A stretch of 64,000 nucleotides of DNA. Source: Oligoflexia bacterium. Lineage in GTDB: Bacteria; Bdellovibrionota; UBA1018; CAIPTA01. Shown here one piece after another: positions 30,053 through 40,447 of this stretch (its first letter is position 1; each line of letters opens with the position of its first letter). Under the pieces are notes generated by a model, which was given only the letters and a program-made list of their open reading frames with translations, searched no databases and was not told where the DNA came from. Location of the stretch: NCBI GenBank assembly GCA_023954355.1, contig JAMLID010000009.1, positions 1-64,000 on the forward strand, written 5' to 3'. The position numbers and the translations under genes were made by a program.

Positions 30053-30598
30053 ATGGGTAAGAATAAAAAAATCATCATTTTAGCAGTAATCGTGATGACT
30101 ATTGTATTAGCAGTTCTATCCCAAATACCTGCTTCTTTTGACGATGCAAAAGAACTACGTGTCTATACTCAAGGTGAAAAAATACCGTTAAATATTTCTA
30201 TAGTAGACACAGAGGGTAGTAATAAAAAATTTAGTGATTTCCATAAAAAATTAACTCTTATAAATTTTTGGGCAAGTTGGTGTGGCCCATGCATTAAAGA
30301 ATTACCTTCATTGAGAGCCTTAGAAAATGAACTTCATGACAAAGGATTTCGTGTTCTTTCCTTAATTATGGAAGAAGATTTTGAAAAGAGCTTACATATT
30401 TTAAAGCAAATAAATGGTGATCAAGGCCAGTTCATTTTACTATCTGGACTAGAAAGTGATTTATCTCGCTCTTTTTCATTTAGTGGCATCCCATATTCTG
30501 TTCTTATAGATAAAGAAGGGGAAATAAGGCATATTTGGCAGGGCGAAGTTGATTGGTCTCATCAAGAGATTATTAAATTTATGGAGAATTTACTTTGA
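30053..30598 (+). CDS. TlpA/ResA-like membrane-anchored thiol-disulfide oxidoreductase
   Basis: The 181-residue product has an N-terminal signal-anchor (about 7-24) and a thioredoxin fold with WASWCGPC (active-site Cys77 and Cys80). The cis-Pro region FSGIPYSVLIDKEG is also visible. This is the TlpA/ResA form that reduces disulfides of periplasmic partners such as apocytochrome c. No cytochrome maturation genes are nearby, so the partner is unknown. GGAG lies nine bases before the ATG. The stop overlaps the TTG start of the PAP2 gene by four bases. Confidence 0.88.
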   Translation: MGKNKKIIILAVIVMTIVLAVLSQIPASFDDAKELRVYTQGEKIPLNISIVDTEGSNKKFSDFHKKLTLINFWASWCGPCIKELPSLRALENELHDKGFRVLSLIMEEDFEKSLHILKQINGDQGQFILLSGLESDLSRSFSFSGIPYSVLIDKEGEIRHIWQGEVDWSHQEIIKFMENLL

Positions 30599-31227
30599 GG
30601 GTACCACTTTTAGTTAAAGATCGATTTACTAAGTGGCTATATTTTTTTATAGGAGGAGCCTCTACATTAATTCTATATCAAATTTCTAATAGGGCTCATT
30701 TATATGAACCAGCTCTACTACAATTCGATTTTATAGATAACATAATGCCTTTTTGGCCATGGACGATATGGATTTATTTTACTGAATATGTAATTTTTAT
30801 TTGTGCTTATTTTGGTTTAAGAAGCAAAGAATTAATCACGAAATATTTTTATTCGTACATGGTAATTTTAATATTTAGTGTAATTGTCTTTGTTTTTTAT
30901 CCAGTAACTTTTCCTAGAAATGATTATTTAGTAGAAACATCTTCTATTTCTACCTTTGCTTTAAATTTTTTAAGAAACTATATGGATTCACCAGCAAATT
31001 GCTTACCTAGTCTTCATGTTAGTTCATGTTTTATTTCTAGTTTTTGCTTTTGGCAAGAGAGCAAAAAGAAAGCAACTTTTTATGCCCTTTGGTCTGTTTT
31101 AGTGAGTATTTCCACTATGACAACTAAGCAACATTATTTTATTGATGTATGGACTGCTGTCATACTAACAGTTGTAGTATATATATTCTTTTTCTACTTT
31201 GTTCGCTTACGCGGATCTAAGAATTGA
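30595..31227 (+). CDS. PAP2 superfamily membrane phosphatase/phosphotransferase
   Basis: The 210-residue product has about five or six membrane segments. Two PAP2 motifs are visible: SLHVSS (motif 2, catalytic His) and TKQHYFIDVW (motif 3, His and Asp), separated by a membrane segment. The topology resembles the inositol-phosphoceramide-synthase/Aur1-like branch more than small PgpB enzymes. It starts with TTG overlapping the preceding stop. Its last 34 bases overlap the convergent end of hutI. Confidence 0.8.
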   Translation: MRVPLLVKDRFTKWLYFFIGGASTLILYQISNRAHLYEPALLQFDFIDNIMPFWPWTIWIYFTEYVIFICAYFGLRSKELITKYFYSYMVILIFSVIVFVFYPVTFPRNDYLVETSSISTFALNFLRNYMDSPANCLPSLHVSSCFISSFCFWQESKKKATFYALWSVLVSISTMTTKQHYFIDVWTAVILTVVVYIFFFYFVRLRGSKN

Positions 31228-32426
31228 TTATAGCCAAATCTGTAAAATAGCGCTGATGGGTGGTCGCCCTCGCAAAAAACTGGTAGTCCCTTAAATCCAG
31301 GTAGTAAGGCTCCATAATAGGATTCTTTTCTTAGAGACTTAGCCGCATTCCAAGTGATTCCCGCGATAATTTCTGCAGTCGACATACCTAATTGTACGGC
31401 TGCAAATGTACCCACTAATGGTAGATTTAAAGTTGGGCTAGAGCCTGGATTGAAATCGGAGGCAAGTGCTACAACCACGCCACTATCTATAAGTTTTCTT
31501 GCTGGCGCTGGTGATTCTCTTAAATAAAAGCTAGTTGCTGGTAGTAAAGTAGCAACTGTTTCGTGTTTTGCCATCTCTATGATTCCTTGATCGCTTATTT
31601 TTAATAAGTGATCAATTGAGTGACATCCTTTTTTTGGTGCTTTCTCTGCAATGCCTGTATGATCTAATTCTTCGCCATGTAGACGTACTGAAAACCCCAA
31701 GCCTATAGCAGAGTCCATTAGTGAAAGAGTATCTTCTACAGAAAAATATCCAGTATCGCAAAAGACATCAATATATTCGGCCAAATTTTTCTTTTTAACA
31801 GTAGGGAAAACTATTTCTTTTAAATATGAAATATATTCTTTTTTATCTTCTTTCCAGTCTCTTGGGTACGCATGTGCAGCCAGACATGTAGATACTATTT
31901 CTAAATTACTTTTCTTCGCTTTTTTAATGGCTTCTAATGATTTGATTTCGTCTTTTAAATTTAATCCATATCCACTTTTGGCTTCTAAAAGTCGAACTCC
32001 AAGCTCACTGATTTTTTTAAATCGATCTTCCGCTAAAGTAGTAAGTTCCGCTAAGCTAGATTTTCTAGTAGCTAATACGGTACTCCAAATACCACCTCCT
32101 GCTGCTGCTATCTCTTGGTAGGTAGATCCTTGCATTCTTAGTTCAAACTCTCTAGACCGGTCTCCTGAAAAGATTGGATGCGTATGGCAATCAACTAAGC
32201 CTGGATACGCAGTTAGTCCCTTACAATCAATTAAGGTTGTATTTTTCTTAAAAGAAGAGGGCAGATTTTTTGTTTTTCCAGTCCAAATAATTTTATTATT
32301 TTGAATCACTAAACAGCCGTCAAAAATAATACCTAAATCATCTTGTTTGGGACGAATTCCTTTTTTTGCTACGATTCCTTCGTTAGTAACTAGACATGAA
32401 ATGTTCTTATAAACTTTTATTTTCAT
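31194..32426 (-). CDS. hutI: Imidazolonepropionase
   Basis: HutI opens the imidazolone ring in the third step of histidine degradation to give formiminoglutamate. The 410-residue amidohydrolase has [16 protein letters not shown] (metal His pair), the downstream FCDTGYFS and [11 protein letters not shown] segments, and [17 protein letters not shown] with the metal Asp. It overlaps the stop of hutU by four bases. The last enzyme(s) that release glutamate (HutG or HutF) are not in this window. Confidence 0.95.
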   Translation of the reverse strand: MKIKVYKNISCLVTNEGIVAKKGIRPKQDDLGIIFDGCLVIQNNKIIWTGKTKNLPSSFKKNTTLIDCKGLTAYPGLVDCHTHPIFSGDRSREFELRMQGSTYQEIAAAGGGIWSTVLATRKSSLAELTTLAEDRFKKISELGVRLLEAKSGYGLNLKDEIKSLEAIKKAKKSNLEIVSTCLAAHAYPRDWKEDKKEYISYLKEIVFPTVKKKNLAEYIDVFCDTGYFSVEDTLSLMDSAIGLGFSVRLHGEELDHTGIAEKAPKKGCHSIDHLLKISDQGIIEMAKHETVATLLPATSFYLRESPAPARKLIDSGVVVALASDFNPGSSPTLNLPLVGTFAAVQLGMSTAEIIAGITWNAAKSLRKESYYGALLPGFKGLPVFCEGDHPSALFYRFGYNQFLDPRKRTK

Positions 32427-34075
32427 TGTTCAAAAAATGGAATTTTTATGTTTCCGCGTTTTGCTGGTTGATGGCTTTCTTCATATCCAGCATCAAAGTG
32501 ACGAATAATACCCATGGCTGGGTCGTTATTTAAAACTAAAGATATTCTTTGGTCTGCATCCTCTGAGCCATCAGCTACAATTACCACGCCAGAGTGTTGA
32601 GAAAAGCCCATTCCAACGCCTCCACCGTGGTGAAAAGAAACCCAAGATGCTCCACCTGCAGTTGCGAGTAGTGCATTAAGTATAGGCCAATCTGATACGG
32701 CATCAGAGCCGTCTTTCATTGATTCAGTTTCACGGTTCGGAGAGGCTACACTTCCACAATCTAAGTGGTCTCTTCCAATCACTATTGGAGCCGAGATTTT
32801 CTTTTCTCTAACTAGACGATTGAATAAAAGCCCAGCTTTTTCTCTCTCTGTATGTTTTAACCAACAAATTCTTGCTGGTAGACCTTGAAATTTCACATAT
32901 TTTTGAGCGGATTCGATCCAGTTTCTTAAAGAAGAATTTTTTGGAAAAAGCTCTAATAAGGCGTTATCTGTAACTTCTATATCTTTTGGGTCACCTGAGA
33001 GTGCAACCCAGCGAAAAGGGCCACTGCCTTCACAAAAAAGTGGTCTTATGTATGCGGGCACAAATCCAGGAAAATCAAATGCATTTTTTATTCCCGCTTC
33101 TTTCGCATAGGCACGAATATTATTACCATAATCAAACGTATGAGATCCCATTTTCATGAGATCAAGCATTAGAGACACGTGTTTGCCCATGGATTGAATT
33201 GATAGATTTTTATATTTTTGAGGGTCATTTTTTCTAAGCTCAAGAGACTCTTCAATCGAAAGATCGTGAGGATAATAACCATTCAAAGGATCATGTGCAC
33301 TTGTTTGGTCAGTAAGTAAGTCAGGTACAATTCGTTTTTCTTTAAGATAATGCAAAAGATCAATAATATTGCATTCTATACCAATAGAAGTTGCTGTTTT
33401 TTTCTCTTTCGCTTCTAAGGCCCAGCGTACACCTTCTTCTAAATCATCGGTAGCTTTGTCTAAATATCCTGTATCTAATCTTTTTTGAACTCTTGTAGAG
33501 TCTAGGTCGGCACCTAAAAACACTCCCCCGGCAATTTTTGCGGCTAGTGGCTGTGCTCCTCCCATGCCTCCAAGGCCCCCCGACACAACTAAACGCCCAG
33601 ATAAGTTTGATTGAAAGTGTTTTCTTCCAGCAGAAGCAAATGTTTCGTAAGTTCCTTGGAGAATCCCTTGTGTACCGATATAAATCCAACTGCCGGCAGT
33701 CATTTGGCCGTACATCATAAGTCCTAACTTTTCTAATTCGAAAAAATGATCCCAATTAGCCCATTTGGGTACTAGATTAGAGTTTGCTAGTAAAACACGA
33801 GGTGCATTTTTATGTGTAGGTAAAATACCAACAGGTTTTCCACTTTGTATAAGCAGTGTTTGGTTTTCTTCTAAATTTTTTAAGCACTCTACGATTTTAT
33901 CAAAACACTGCCAATTTCTTGCAGCTTTGCCTATGCCACCATAAACAACCAACTCATCTGGATTTTCAGCAACTTCAGGGTCTAAGTTGTTCATTAGCAT
34001 TCTAAGGGCGGCTTCTTGAATCCAGCCCTTACAAGAAAGATTATTGCCACGACTTGCTCTGATAATTTTATTCAT
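32423..34075 (-). CDS. hutU: Urocanate hydratase
   Basis: Urocanase converts urocanate to imidazolonepropionate with a tightly bound NAD+. The product has [15 protein letters not shown], the NAD-site [17 protein letters not shown], and the late signature [16 protein letters not shown] with the conserved Cys. I chose the ATG at 34075, which follows AAAGGAC by a good distance just after the hutH stop. A TTG at 34087 would add four residues. The 550-residue length is normal. It is the middle gene of hutH-hutU-hutI. Confidence 0.96.
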   Translation of the reverse strand: MNKIIRASRGNNLSCKGWIQEAALRMLMNNLDPEVAENPDELVVYGGIGKAARNWQCFDKIVECLKNLEENQTLLIQSGKPVGILPTHKNAPRVLLANSNLVPKWANWDHFFELEKLGLMMYGQMTAGSWIYIGTQGILQGTYETFASAGRKHFQSNLSGRLVVSGGLGGMGGAQPLAAKIAGGVFLGADLDSTRVQKRLDTGYLDKATDDLEEGVRWALEAKEKKTATSIGIECNIIDLLHYLKEKRIVPDLLTDQTSAHDPLNGYYPHDLSIEESLELRKNDPQKYKNLSIQSMGKHVSLMLDLMKMGSHTFDYGNNIRAYAKEAGIKNAFDFPGFVPAYIRPLFCEGSGPFRWVALSGDPKDIEVTDNALLELFPKNSSLRNWIESAQKYVKFQGLPARICWLKHTEREKAGLLFNRLVREKKISAPIVIGRDHLDCGSVASPNRETESMKDGSDAVSDWPILNALLATAGGASWVSFHHGGGVGMGFSQHSGVVIVADGSEDADQRISLVLNNDPAMGIIRHFDAGYEESHQPAKRGNIKIPFFEQ

Positions 34076-34083
34076 AAGTCCTT

Positions 34084-35640
34084 TCAATAAAATTCAGGGT
34101 ATTTTTTTTCTGCTATAGTACAGATGGTGCCTTCCTTTAAAATTTTAGAAAGCGTATCTATATCATGTTTAAAAATACGATCTGATTCAATTTTAGGAAC
34201 AGATTTTTCTATTTCAGAAAATACTTTTTCTATTAGATCGCTGGATTTCAGAGGTCTCAAAAGTTGAAGTCCTTGGTATGCTCCTAAAAGTTCCATAGCT
34301 AAAACATTTCGCAGATTATCTAGAATTTGCTTCGCTTTTCTTGCTGCAATGGTTCCCATGCTTACGTGATCTTCTTTATCAGCGCTTGTAGGTATCGAAT
34401 CAACACTTGCGGGGTGGGATAAAATTTTATTTTCAGAAACAAGTGAGGCAGAGGCAACTTGTACAATCATTAATCCAGAATTTAATCCTGCGTCTGGGGT
34501 TAAAAATGCAGGTAGTCCACTTATGCTTGGGTTTATTAGTTTTTGTAAACGAAGATCAGAGATATTAGCAAGCTCTGATAAGCCAATACAAAGACAGTCC
34601 ATAGCCATAGCTATAAATTCTCCATGAAAATTGCCTCCAGAAATCACCATATTCTCTTTTAGTTCTGGATGATTTTCTTTCACAAAAATTAATGGATTAT
34701 CTGTAACGGCATTAATTTCAATTTCTATAGTTGCTCTAGCGTCTTCTATCAATTTTCTTGAAGCTCCGTGCACTTGAGGTATACAGCGAAAACTATAAGG
34801 GTCTTGAACTTTTCCGCAATCTTTATGGCTATTTGCAATTTCGCTCTCATCAAGAATAGATAAAATATTTTTAGCCACTTCAATTTGTTGTTTATGGGGG
34901 CGTGCTTGGTGAATATACGGTATAAAAGCAGCTTTTGTTCCTCTAAATGCTTCTAAACTCATAGCAGAAATAATATCTGCAGATTTAGCCATTAGTTCAG
35001 CCTCTCTTAATGTTAGAGCGGCAATTGCCGTCATAATTTGAGTGCCGTTTATGAGGGCTAGGCCTTCTTTTGGTCCTAAGTGGTGTGGTTTAATTCCACA
35101 GGCATCCAGTGCAGCTTTAGCTGAACTAATCGACCCCTTAAAATAACAATTACCCTCACCAATGATAAGTAACGCCATATGTGCCAAAGGAGCAAGGTCG
35201 CCACAAGCACCAACGCTACCTTGTTCAGGTATAATTGGAACCAAATCATGGTTCAAAATTTTAACAAGAGTATTTATTAATTCAGGAGAGACACCAGAGT
35301 TACCTTTGATTAAAGTATTTGTTCTTAATAATAGAGCAGCTTTTGCTATTTCTGGTTTAAGTTCTTGGCCTACACCTACAGCATGAGAGAGTATCAAATT
35401 GACTTGTAGTTGGTGTAATTTTTCTTTTTCTATTTTTATATCACTAAGCAAACCAAAACCTGTATTAACCCCGTAAACAGCTTTAGAGCCTTCCGCTATT
35501 TCTTTTATATAAGAGTGTGCAGCCATTACTTTTTTTAAAGCATGTTCACTTACACTTACTGTATGAAATTTACCGTGCGCATATGCCCAGATGTCATCTA
35601 TCGTAAGAGAATTACCGTCTAAAGTTAATGAAGGCTTCAT
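34084..35640 (-). CDS. hutH: Histidine ammonia-lyase with an Ala-Cys-Gly cofactor triad
   Basis: HutH removes ammonia from histidine to give urocanate. The 518-residue product matches the family along its length: YGVNTGFG near 56-63, then the cofactor region, then the C-terminal alpha-helical part. The MIO electrophile normally forms from Ala-Ser-Gly, but here residues 145-147 read Ala-Cys-Gly ([14 protein letters not shown], codon TGT). Published work on the Pseudomonas putida enzyme reported that replacing this Ser by Cys still gives an active enzyme, so activity is plausible. It is the first hut gene, directly downstream of rpe. Confidence 0.95.
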   Translation of the reverse strand: MKPSLTLDGNSLTIDDIWAYAHGKFHTVSVSEHALKKVMAAHSYIKEIAEGSKAVYGVNTGFGLLSDIKIEKEKLHQLQVNLILSHAVGVGQELKPEIAKAALLLRTNTLIKGNSGVSPELINTLVKILNHDLVPIIPEQGSVGACGDLAPLAHMALLIIGEGNCYFKGSISSAKAALDACGIKPHHLGPKEGLALINGTQIMTAIAALTLREAELMAKSADIISAMSLEAFRGTKAAFIPYIHQARPHKQQIEVAKNILSILDESEIANSHKDCGKVQDPYSFRCIPQVHGASRKLIEDARATIEIEINAVTDNPLIFVKENHPELKENMVISGGNFHGEFIAMAMDCLCIGLSELANISDLRLQKLINPSISGLPAFLTPDAGLNSGLMIVQVASASLVSENKILSHPASVDSIPTSADKEDHVSMGTIAARKAKQILDNLRNVLAMELLGAYQGLQLLRPLKSSDLIEKVFSEIEKSVPKIESDRIFKHDIDTLSKILKEGTICTIAEKKYPEFY

Positions 35641-36290
35641 GATGTACTTTTTAGTGCCTGAATTGCTTGCTGGTAGTTTTTTGATTTGAAAATATAATTA
35701 CCAGCAACAAGAACATCGGCTCCGGCTGAATGTAGGTCTTTTGCGTTTTGATCGTTTATTCCACCATCTACTTCGATTAAAAAATTCAAATTCTTTTCTT
35801 TTCGAATTTTATCCAACGCTTTGATTTTTTCTAAAGATTCAGGAATAAATTTTTGACCTCCGAATCCTGGATTAACACTCATAATTAAAACTAAATCAAT
35901 ATCAGATAAAATGTGTTGTATTGAAGATATTGGAGTGGCTGGATTTAAAGAAACTCCTGCTTGGACTCCTAATTTTTTAATTTGTTGAATGGCTCTGTGT
36001 ACGTGATGAGTGGCCTCTATATGTACAGTTAATAGGTTGGCTCCCGCCTGAGCAAAGTCGTCTATATATTTTTCTGGCTCTACGATCATTAAATGAACAT
36101 CTAGAAATGGAGGGTTTAAGGTTTTAAGACTATTCAGTACTACTGGCCCAATGGTTATATTAGGAACAAATCTTCCATCCATAACATCAATATGAATCCA
36201 ATCGGCTCCTGCTTTTGTTACGGCAGTAACCTCTTCTCCAAGCTTTGCAAAATTAGCAGATAAAATACTAGGAGCTATTTTAAGACTCAT
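35637..36290 (-). CDS. rpe: Ribulose-phosphate 3-epimerase
   Basis: Rpe interconverts ribulose 5-phosphate and xylulose 5-phosphate in the pentose phosphate pathway. The 217-residue TIM barrel begins MSLKIAPSILSANFAKLGEE (first residues), then HIDVMDGRFVPNITIGP, VMSVNPGFGGQKF (here IMSVNPGFGGQKF) and EVDGGIN. I chose the ATG at 36290; a longer frame to 36353 adds 21 residues out of family. It overlaps the end of fmt by 11 bases and the start of hutH by four, so it links the fmt-def set to the hut genes. Confidence 0.95.
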   Translation of the reverse strand: MSLKIAPSILSANFAKLGEEVTAVTKAGADWIHIDVMDGRFVPNITIGPVVLNSLKTLNPPFLDVHLMIVEPEKYIDDFAQAGANLLTVHIEATHHVHRAIQQIKKLGVQAGVSLNPATPISSIQHILSDIDLVLIMSVNPGFGGQKFIPESLEKIKALDKIRKEKNLNFLIEVDGGINDQNAKDLHSAGADVLVAGNYIFKSKNYQQAIQALKSTS

Positions 36291-37242
36291 CTGTTTGGCC
36301 TCCACTAGAAAAAATGATGGGTGATGATGCCCCACCACCAATACCATTAGCAAATTCTGAGGGCAAGAGAGCTTTTTTCCCTTCGGGCTGTAGGCTTATA
36401 ATTTCTAAGAGTGTCTCGCTGGCCGCAGAAATATAATAGTGTCCGTCGTCTACATAAAGTGTTCCTGGTGCTAAGTTTTTTCTAATAGTAGAGAGTTTTG
36501 TTTTAATGATTTTTACTCTTTTTTGTTTATAGAATGTGTAGCCACCAGGCCATGGCGAGGTACCTCGCACCAAATTATGTATTACTATTGCTTCTTGTTT
36601 TTCCCAATTAATTTGTCCAGTTTCTTTAGATAATAAAGGGGCGAAAGAAACATTGTTTTCATTTTGAGGTTTAGCAGTAAAGGTATTATTTTCAATTAAA
36701 TCGAGTGCCTCGATTAAAGTTTCACCACAAAAAGGAGTAAGACGCTCTAGTAGTTCACCTGCCGTTTCATCAGGGCCAATAGAAAATTTTTTCTGTAAAA
36801 TAATGTCTCCGGCATCCATTTTTTTAGACATAAATTGTACAGAAATTCCTGTTTCTATTTCACCATTAATTACTGCCCATTGAGCTGGAGCTGCGCCTCT
36901 ATATTTAGGTAAAAGAGATGGGTGTACGTTTATGGGAGGGTACTTGTGAAAGTCTAAAATAGCTTTACCTAAAAATTCACCATAAGCGACAACAACTAAG
37001 ATTTCGTGTTCAATTTTTTTTAAAAAATGAATAGTTTCTTCTGTATTTATTTTTTCTGGCTGGTAAACCTCTATTTTATGAGCCTCTGCAAGTACTTTTA
37101 CAGCGGGGGCGGTTACTTTAAGGCCTCTACCACTTGGCCGATCTGGCTGCGTGATAACTGCCTGTACTTTGTGTTTTGAGTTTAAAATGCACTGAAGTAC
37201 ATCGGCAGCAAATATCGGACTTCCACAAAATATAATTTTCAA
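36280..37242 (-). CDS. fmt: Methionyl-tRNA formyltransferase
   Basis: Fmt formylates initiator Met-tRNA using 10-formyltetrahydrofolate. The 320-residue protein begins MKIIFCGSPIFAADVL and has the catalytic SLLPKYRGAAPAQWAVI region (here HPSLLPKYRGAAP) and the GDIILQKK segment. It overlaps the end of def by four bases, the usual fmt-def pairing. Confidence 0.96.
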   Translation of the reverse strand: MKIIFCGSPIFAADVLQCILNSKHKVQAVITQPDRPSGRGLKVTAPAVKVLAEAHKIEVYQPEKINTEETIHFLKKIEHEILVVVAYGEFLGKAILDFHKYPPINVHPSLLPKYRGAAPAQWAVINGEIETGISVQFMSKKMDAGDIILQKKFSIGPDETAGELLERLTPFCGETLIEALDLIENNTFTAKPQNENNVSFAPLLSKETGQINWEKQEAIVIHNLVRGTSPWPGGYTFYKQKRVKIIKTKLSTIRKNLAPGTLYVDDGHYYISAASETLLEIISLQPEGKKALLPSEFANGIGGGASSPIIFSSGGQTDES

Positions 37243-37766
37243 AGGGTTTTTTCCTTTTTTATTTTCTTCTTAATTCTTTTGCTTTTTAAAAAACTTAGAC
37301 GGTCGATAAATAATTTTCCTTCAAGATGGTCTAGCTCATGTTGAATAGCAACAGCGAGATAGCCCTCTGCTTGAAGGGTATGTTTATTTCCCTTGGTGTC
37401 TTGGTATTCAACTTCTATTTTTTCTGAGCGTTCTACTTCTTCGTATTCACCTGGAACACTAAGACAACCTTCTTTAAATAAAATCTTCCCATCTCGTTTT
37501 GTTATCTGAGCGTTGATAAAAACCAGAGGGTTTTTATTTGATAAAACAGGAGGCTCATCGTCTGATGACTCATATTCTATATCAATGACAACAATTCTTT
37601 TATGTACATTGACTTGAGGTGCAGCTAGTCCAACACCCGGGGCATCGTACATAGTTTCAAGCATATCATTGCAAAAGGTTTCTAATGACGTATCAAATTC
37701 TGTTACAGGCTCGCTTTTTTTTGCAAGGCGAGTATCTGGATAAGTTAATATTTCTAATATTGCCAA
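37239..37766 (-). CDS. def: Peptide deformylase
   Basis: Def removes the N-formyl group from new proteins with a metal ion. All three motifs are present: GVGLAAPQ, EGCLS and QHELDH (the HEXXH metal site). The 175-residue length is normal; the C-terminal lysine-rich tail is slightly longer than the E. coli form. It lies between fmt and an LptG/LptF-type permease on one strand. Confidence 0.97.
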   Translation of the reverse strand: MAILEILTYPDTRLAKKSEPVTEFDTSLETFCNDMLETMYDAPGVGLAAPQVNVHKRIVVIDIEYESSDDEPPVLSNKNPLVFINAQITKRDGKILFKEGCLSVPGEYEEVERSEKIEVEYQDTKGNKHTLQAEGYLAVAIQHELDHLEGKLFIDRLSFLKSKRIKKKIKKEKTL

Positions 37767-37769
37767 AAT

Positions 37770-38849
37770 TTAAGCCCTCTTTGATTTTGTTATCATTAAA
37801 AGGCCTAGAAAAAAGAAAATAATATTTGGAATCCAGGCGGCTAAAAATGGTGATACCCAACCGTTTTTACCCATTGAGAGTAGGCTAGAGAAAAATATCC
37901 AATAAATAAGAACTAATAAGAAGCAAAGAGCAATATCTCTAGCAACACTAGAACTTCTATGATGTTGGGTAGAAAAAGGGATTCCCAAAATCGTCATGAT
38001 TAAGGGAACTAGTGCTAGAGAAATTTTAGACCAAAAAGTAACTTCATACGATTTTGTGTCGATACCAGCTTCTTTCGTTCTTTGAATATATTTCCATAAG
38101 TTTTTTAATCGAAGTGTTTCTACTTCTTTTTCAATTTCTTTAAAATCAGCTGGTGATTCTGAAATATGAATTGGATGTGACTTAAATTTAGTAGATAAAG
38201 GATAATTTGATGTTTTATCGAATAGAGTTAAAAATCCATCATACAAAATCCAAGATGAATTTTTAAATTCTGCGCTTTTGGCTTCTATTTGCTGTAATAA
38301 ATTAAAATTATTATCAAAAGTGTATATCGATATCCCTTGAATGATATTTTCCTTAGGATCAAACGTTCTTAAATTATAGATATAATTTTTAGAGCGGTAC
38401 CAAATTTTATTTTGGCGAATATCGCTTTGTAAATCAGGTCTATTTTGAATCACTGTACGATAAAAATTTGTTTTAGCCTTTGCTAGGGGAGGTATAATTC
38501 TGTCGGTTACTACAAAAGAAAGGCAGCAAAGAGTAAATACTAAACTAAGAATAACGAGCGAAATTCTAGCTAAGCTTATACCGCTAGCAAACATGGCAGT
38601 GAGTTCATTGCGGCGAGCAAATCCGGACAAGCAAACTAAAGTTCCCATTAGAGAGGCGGCAGGCAAGAGCAAAACAAGAACCTCTGGAATTTGAAAAAGT
38701 GAGTACTGAAATGCGTAAGCGGGGGGAATTTCTTCTTTAAATCCTTGACGCACCGTATCTCCACCAAGGTAGAGAACTAAAAAGGTTACGAGTGCAGCAA
38801 TGAAGCCTTTCCAAAATTCTTTTGCAATATAGCGATCAAGTATACTCAC
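37770..38849 (-). CDS. LptF/LptG-family lipopolysaccharide export permease
   Basis: LptF and LptG form the inner-membrane channel of the LptB2FG transporter, which extracts LPS. The 359-residue protein has the N-terminal DRYIAKEFWKGFIAAL, three or so membrane segments, a periplasmic jellyroll (about 130-260), and three C-terminal membrane segments. The order is that of YjgP/YjgQ. Whether it is F or G cannot be decided. A second partner gene is not in the window. It is three bases upstream of def. Confidence 0.88.
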   Translation of the reverse strand: MSILDRYIAKEFWKGFIAALVTFLVLYLGGDTVRQGFKEEIPPAYAFQYSLFQIPEVLVLLLPAASLMGTLVCLSGFARRNELTAMFASGISLARISLVILSLVFTLCCLSFVVTDRIIPPLAKAKTNFYRTVIQNRPDLQSDIRQNKIWYRSKNYIYNLRTFDPKENIIQGISIYTFDNNFNLLQQIEAKSAEFKNSSWILYDGFLTLFDKTSNYPLSTKFKSHPIHISESPADFKEIEKEVETLRLKNLWKYIQRTKEAGIDTKSYEVTFWSKISLALVPLIMTILGIPFSTQHHRSSSVARDIALCFLLVLIYWIFFSSLLSMGKNGWVSPFLAAWIPNIIFFFLGLLMITKSKRA

Positions 38850-38914
38850 GGATTTAATTTACCACAGGAAAGTGGTACTGATACACTCGTGTCATACGAA
38901 AGGTGAAAGAAAAA

Positions 38915-39658
38915 ATGGAAAAACCTGTAGATTTGCTTACAAAAGTGAAAAATTGGATTGCCGATACAGGGAAGCAATTAGCCATTGCCATATTTATCGT
39001 TCTTTTTCTAAGAACCTCTATAGTAGAACCATATAAGATACCTTCTGGATCCATGATACCCACTCTCTTTATAGGCGATCATATTTTTGTAAATAAATTT
39101 GCCTATGGCTTTAAAGTGCCATTAACTGAGCTCTTTTTGGATAATCCTATATATGTAGGACAACAGTCTGTACCAGAAAGAGGAGACGTAATTGTATTTC
39201 GTTATCCAAAAGATGAATCTATTAACTATATTAAGCGAGTAGTAGGGCTTCCTGGTGATATTATTTCGATTCGTGAAAAGATGCTCTACGTGAATGATAA
39301 AAGGGTAGACTTAGCACCCTTAAAAGATAGTCACCTAGAAGAGGGCTATGAAAATGGCGATGATAAGCGCTTATTATCTCTTTATAAAGAAGACTTAATG
39401 GGGATATCACATCCTGTTCTTTATGATATGACAAACCTATTAAATTCAGATTACGGGCCTATAGAAGTGCCTCCAGGTAAGTTATTTTGTATGGGAGATA
39501 ATCGCGATAGAAGTAGCGATAGTCGATCGTGGGGTTTTGTTCCTTTAGAAAACGTTAAAGGAAAGGCATTATTTGTTTGGCTTAACTTCTTTTTTCAAAT
39601 GGAAAACCAATTCCAATTTAATTTTAAGGTGAATAGAATAGGTACAGTTATTCACTAA
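38915..39658 (+). CDS. lepB: Signal peptidase I
   Basis: LepB cuts signal peptides at the outer face of the inner membrane. One N-terminal membrane segment is followed by the catalytic Ser block PSGSMIPTL (Ser46), the Lys block INYIKRVVGLPGD, and GDNRDRSSDSRSWG. I chose the ATG at 38915, nine bases after AAGGTG; a GTG at 38903 would add four residues. The 247-residue length is normal. The gene is divergent from lptG, and its 3' end overlaps the convergent hypothetical gene by 11 bases. Confidence 0.95.
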   Translation: MEKPVDLLTKVKNWIADTGKQLAIAIFIVLFLRTSIVEPYKIPSGSMIPTLFIGDHIFVNKFAYGFKVPLTELFLDNPIYVGQQSVPERGDVIVFRYPKDESINYIKRVVGLPGDIISIREKMLYVNDKRVDLAPLKDSHLEEGYENGDDKRLLSLYKEDLMGISHPVLYDMTNLLNSDYGPIEVPPGKLFCMGDNRDRSSDSRSWGFVPLENVKGKALFVWLNFFFQMENQFQFNFKVNRIGTVIH

Positions 39659-40394
39659 CACGTTTTGCCACTTGTTTTAGCGTTTTTTGTAGAATGAGTT
39701 TTGCAAAGGGCAGTCGGCGGATAATAAGCAAAATCAGTGGTCCCTTATCGTAGTAAAACTGAATAAATTTTTTTCCTATAATGTAGTGACTAATTTTGTT
39801 ACGTAAAATGCGAAGATTTCTAAGTGTAATTGGATCTTTATTTTCAAATACCCAATTAGCAACAATGCAGAATTTTTGATATTTCACGCTATTATAAGTG
39901 TTTAGGTATTCACTCTTATGTTTTACGCCCTTATAGTAAATTTGCTTTCGAATATTTTCTGCTGCAAATGTCTGATACTTTTGCCCTAAGGCAAATCGAA
40001 TGTATAATTTGTGATAAAGTTGTCTTTCAGCGTTTGCCGCAGGATTGTCTAAGGGGTCGAGAATCCGAATCAAATCAAATAGAGTTGAACAAACAAGTAA
40101 ACTTTCTGATTCTCTATTCTTTTTTTCGAATAAATCTGGCCGTAAGTCTTCAATTTCAACGTCACTCGCTCTTGCTGTGATCTGCAAAAACCTACGAAAA
40201 TTTTGAAGTGCATCTGTGTATTTACCTTTTTCAACAAAAGTTCGACCTTCGCGGGCAATAGAAATACGTTTACCTAATTCGTCTAAAAATTGTTGTTGTT
40301 CTTTTCTTCTCTGGCTTTCACGAATTTGCTCTTCAATAGCAAGTGAATGATCTCGGATTCTGTCTATACCTGATTTTTTGTTAGAATCATTCAT
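39648..40394 (-). CDS. Hypothetical cytoplasmic protein
   Basis: A 248-residue basic, helix-rich protein. It starts with a charged coiled-coil region (about 15-50), then a possible TPR-like hairpin (GRTFVEKGKYTDALQNFRRFL in part, about 53-75), and ends in a basic region with a short hydrophobic stretch (GPLILLIIRRLPFAKLIL). No signal peptide. I do not recognise a family. It lies downstream of priA on the same strand after a gap of 53 bases. Confidence 0.6.
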   Translation of the reverse strand: MNDSNKKSGIDRIRDHSLAIEEQIRESQRRKEQQQFLDELGKRISIAREGRTFVEKGKYTDALQNFRRFLQITARASDVEIEDLRPDLFEKKNRESESLLVCSTLFDLIRILDPLDNPAANAERQLYHKLYIRFALGQKYQTFAAENIRKQIYYKGVKHKSEYLNTYNSVKYQKFCIVANWVFENKDPITLRNLRILRNKISHYIIGKKFIQFYYDKGPLILLIIRRLPFAKLILQKTLKQVAKRVSE

Positions 40395-40447
40395 GGATAT
40401 ATTAGATCAGTGTGTAAGGATCAACGTCAACTATCAAAGAGTGAGTT

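Noticed and set aside
33444..33755. Extra ORFs inside hutU
   Set aside because: They lie in other frames of a clearly conserved enzyme and show no own signals.
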